Positions 4,682 to 5,564 of a DNA stretch of 5,564 bases are shown piece by piece (positions within the stretch are counted from its first letter, which is position 1; each line of letters opens with the position of its first letter). Where the stretch lies: the NCBI GenBank assembly GCA_011391855.1, contig JAABPT010000142.1:1-5564 (forward strand). Direction: 5' to 3'. This DNA comes from Burkholderiales bacterium (GTDB taxonomy: Bacteria; Pseudomonadota; Gammaproteobacteria; Burkholderiales; Burkholderiaceae_C). The translations under genes and the position numbers were made by a program. The notes under the pieces were generated by a model. That model made no database searches, was not told the DNA's origin, and saw nothing but the letters and a program-made list of their open reading frames with translations.

Positions 4682-5564
4682 CTAGCGCGAGGCCAGTCGC
4701 GTCCAGGTCTCGACCACCGTGTCCGGATTGAGCGAGATCGAGACGATGCCCTCGTCGGCCAGCCAGTCGGCGAAGTCGGGGTGGTCGCTGGGGCCCTGGC
4801 CGCAGATGCCGATGTACTTGCCGGTGGCGCGGCAGGCGGCGATGGCGCGCGAGATCAGCGCCTTGACAGCCGGGTCGCGTTCGTCGAAGTCGCTGGCCAG
4901 TTGCTCCAGGCCCGAATCGCGGTCCAGCCCCAGCGTGAGCTGCGTGAGGTCGTTGGATCCGATCGACATGCCGTCGAAATGCTCCAGGAACTGGTCGGCC
5001 AGGATGGCGTTGCTGGGCACCTCGCACATCATGATGAGCTTCAGGCCGTCGTTGCCGCCACAGGCAGCGCGCTTCAGGCCGCGCTCGGCCAGCATGGCCG
5101 CCACCCGCTCGGCCTGCTTCACCGTGCGCACGAAGGGCACCATGATCTCGATATTGGTCAGTCCCATCTCGCTGCGCGCGCGCTTGAGCGCCTCGCATTC
5201 CATCGCGAAGGCATCCTTGAAGTCGCCGCTGATGTAGCGGCTGGCGCCGCGGAAACCCAGCATGGGGTTCTCTTCGTCGGGCTCGTAGCGCTTGCCGCCG
5301 ATGAGCTTCTTGTACTCGTTGCTCTTGAAGTCCGACAGCCGCACGATCACCGGCTTGGGCCAGAAGGCCGCGGCGATGGTGGCGATGCCTTCCGTGAGCT
5401 TGTCGACGTAGAAGGCCCGCGGCGAGGCGTGGCCGCGCGCCACCGACTCCACGGCCTTCTTCAGATCGGGGTCGATATTGGGGTAGTCGAGGATCGCCTT
5501 CGGGTGCACGCCGATATTGTTGTTGATGATGAATTCCAGCCGCGCCAAGCCGACGCCCGAGTTC
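4682..5564 (-). CDS. ppsA: Phosphoenolpyruvate synthase, C-terminal part (cut by window edge)
   Basis: The frame is open from the window edge to a TAG at 4684-4682, giving 293 complete residues of a protein of about 790 in E. coli. PpsA converts pyruvate, ATP and water to PEP, AMP and phosphate, the entry to gluconeogenesis from C3 compounds. The fragment is the PEP/pyruvate-binding TIM-barrel domain. It begins NSGVGLARLEFIINNNIGVH and contains VIVRLSDFKSNEY (R75), EPDEENPMLGFRGASRY (R105), MCEVPSN (Glu181), GSNDLTQ (Asn204, Asp205) and GICGQGPSDHPDF with the catalytic Cys254 (codon 4802-4804). It ends SLNPDTVVETWTRLASR. Numbering starts at the first complete codon. All expected active-site residues of this domain are present, so the visible part looks intact. 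The swivelling phosphohistidine domain and the ATP-grasp domain lie outside. A TTG in frame at 5548 is not the start, because the conserved sequence continues upstream of it. Confidence 0.97.
   Translation of the reverse strand, partial: NSGVGLARLEFIINNNIGVHPKAILDYPNIDPDLKKAVESVARGHASPRAFYVDKLTEGIATIAAAFWPKPVIVRLSDFKSNEYKKLIGGKRYEPDEENPMLGFRGASRYISGDFKDAFAMECEALKRARSEMGLTNIEIMVPFVRTVKQAERVAAMLAERGLKRAACGGNDGLKLIMMCEVPSNAILADQFLEHFDGMSIGSNDLTQLTLGLDRDSGLEQLASDFDERDPAVKALISRAIAACRATGKYIGICGQGPSDHPDFADWLADEGIVSISLNPDTVVETWTRLASR

Noticed and set aside
5546..5548. TTG as the start of a short PpsA-like protein
   Set aside because: Conserved PpsA sequence (NSGVG) continues upstream to the window edge, so the gene is cut by the window and not truncated.
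1..5564. Mobile elements, CRISPR arrays, tRNA genes, defence or toxin-antitoxin genes
   Set aside because: I looked for transposase-like frames, terminal repeats, regularly spaced repeats and tRNA-like folds and saw none; the genes form a conserved core-genome layout.

Overview
This is a GC-rich, densely packed chromosomal window in which every supported gene lies on the minus strand, so it is read from right (5564) to left (1). Gene content and order (rpsF-priB-rpsR-rplI followed by dnaB; a DUF4212 small subunit coupled to a VC_2705-type sodium:solute symporter; ppsA) indicate a betaproteobacterium. The basic S18 N-terminus, with an 'NTQSLLF' stretch before the conserved core, makes me lean to Burkholderiales, possibly a Comamonadaceae/Rubrivivax-like lineage. 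That family placement rests on memory of related proteins, not on a search.

Layout in transcription order. (1) 5564-4682: the C-terminal part of phosphoenolpyruvate synthase (ppsA), cut by the window edge. (2) A 94-nt GC-rich gap with an inverted repeat. (3) 4587-4291 and 4294-2162: a two-gene cassette of a small two-helix membrane protein and a 710-residue SSS-family transporter, overlapping by 4 nt. The transporter has two notable soluble additions: a long charged, probably coiled-coil insertion and a textbook EF-hand-type loop. (4) 2161-2017: a promoter with a perfect TATAAT box whose -35 hexamer overlaps the transporter stop codon, then a roughly 114-nt hairpin-rich leader. (5) 2016-533: the ribosomal/primosome operon rpsF (S6), priB, rpsR (S18), rplI (L9). 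(6) 532-400: a strong hairpin, probably the operon terminator, and the upstream region of dnaB with several DnaA-box-like 9-mers. (7) 399-1: the N-terminal 133 codons of the replicative helicase DnaB, cut by the other edge.

Functionally there are two blocks. The right half is carbon metabolism: PpsA makes PEP from pyruvate for gluconeogenesis, and the adjacent sodium symporter could plausibly import a small carboxylate that feeds it, though its substrate cannot be read from sequence. The left half is the conserved translation/replication cluster, linking ribosomal proteins S6, S18 and L9 with the replication-restart protein PriB and the helicase DnaB.

No mobile element, CRISPR array, tRNA/rRNA or defence/toxin system is visible. 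I did not find an obviously new biological system. The most interesting points are the extra soluble domains of the symporter and the structured rpsF leader.
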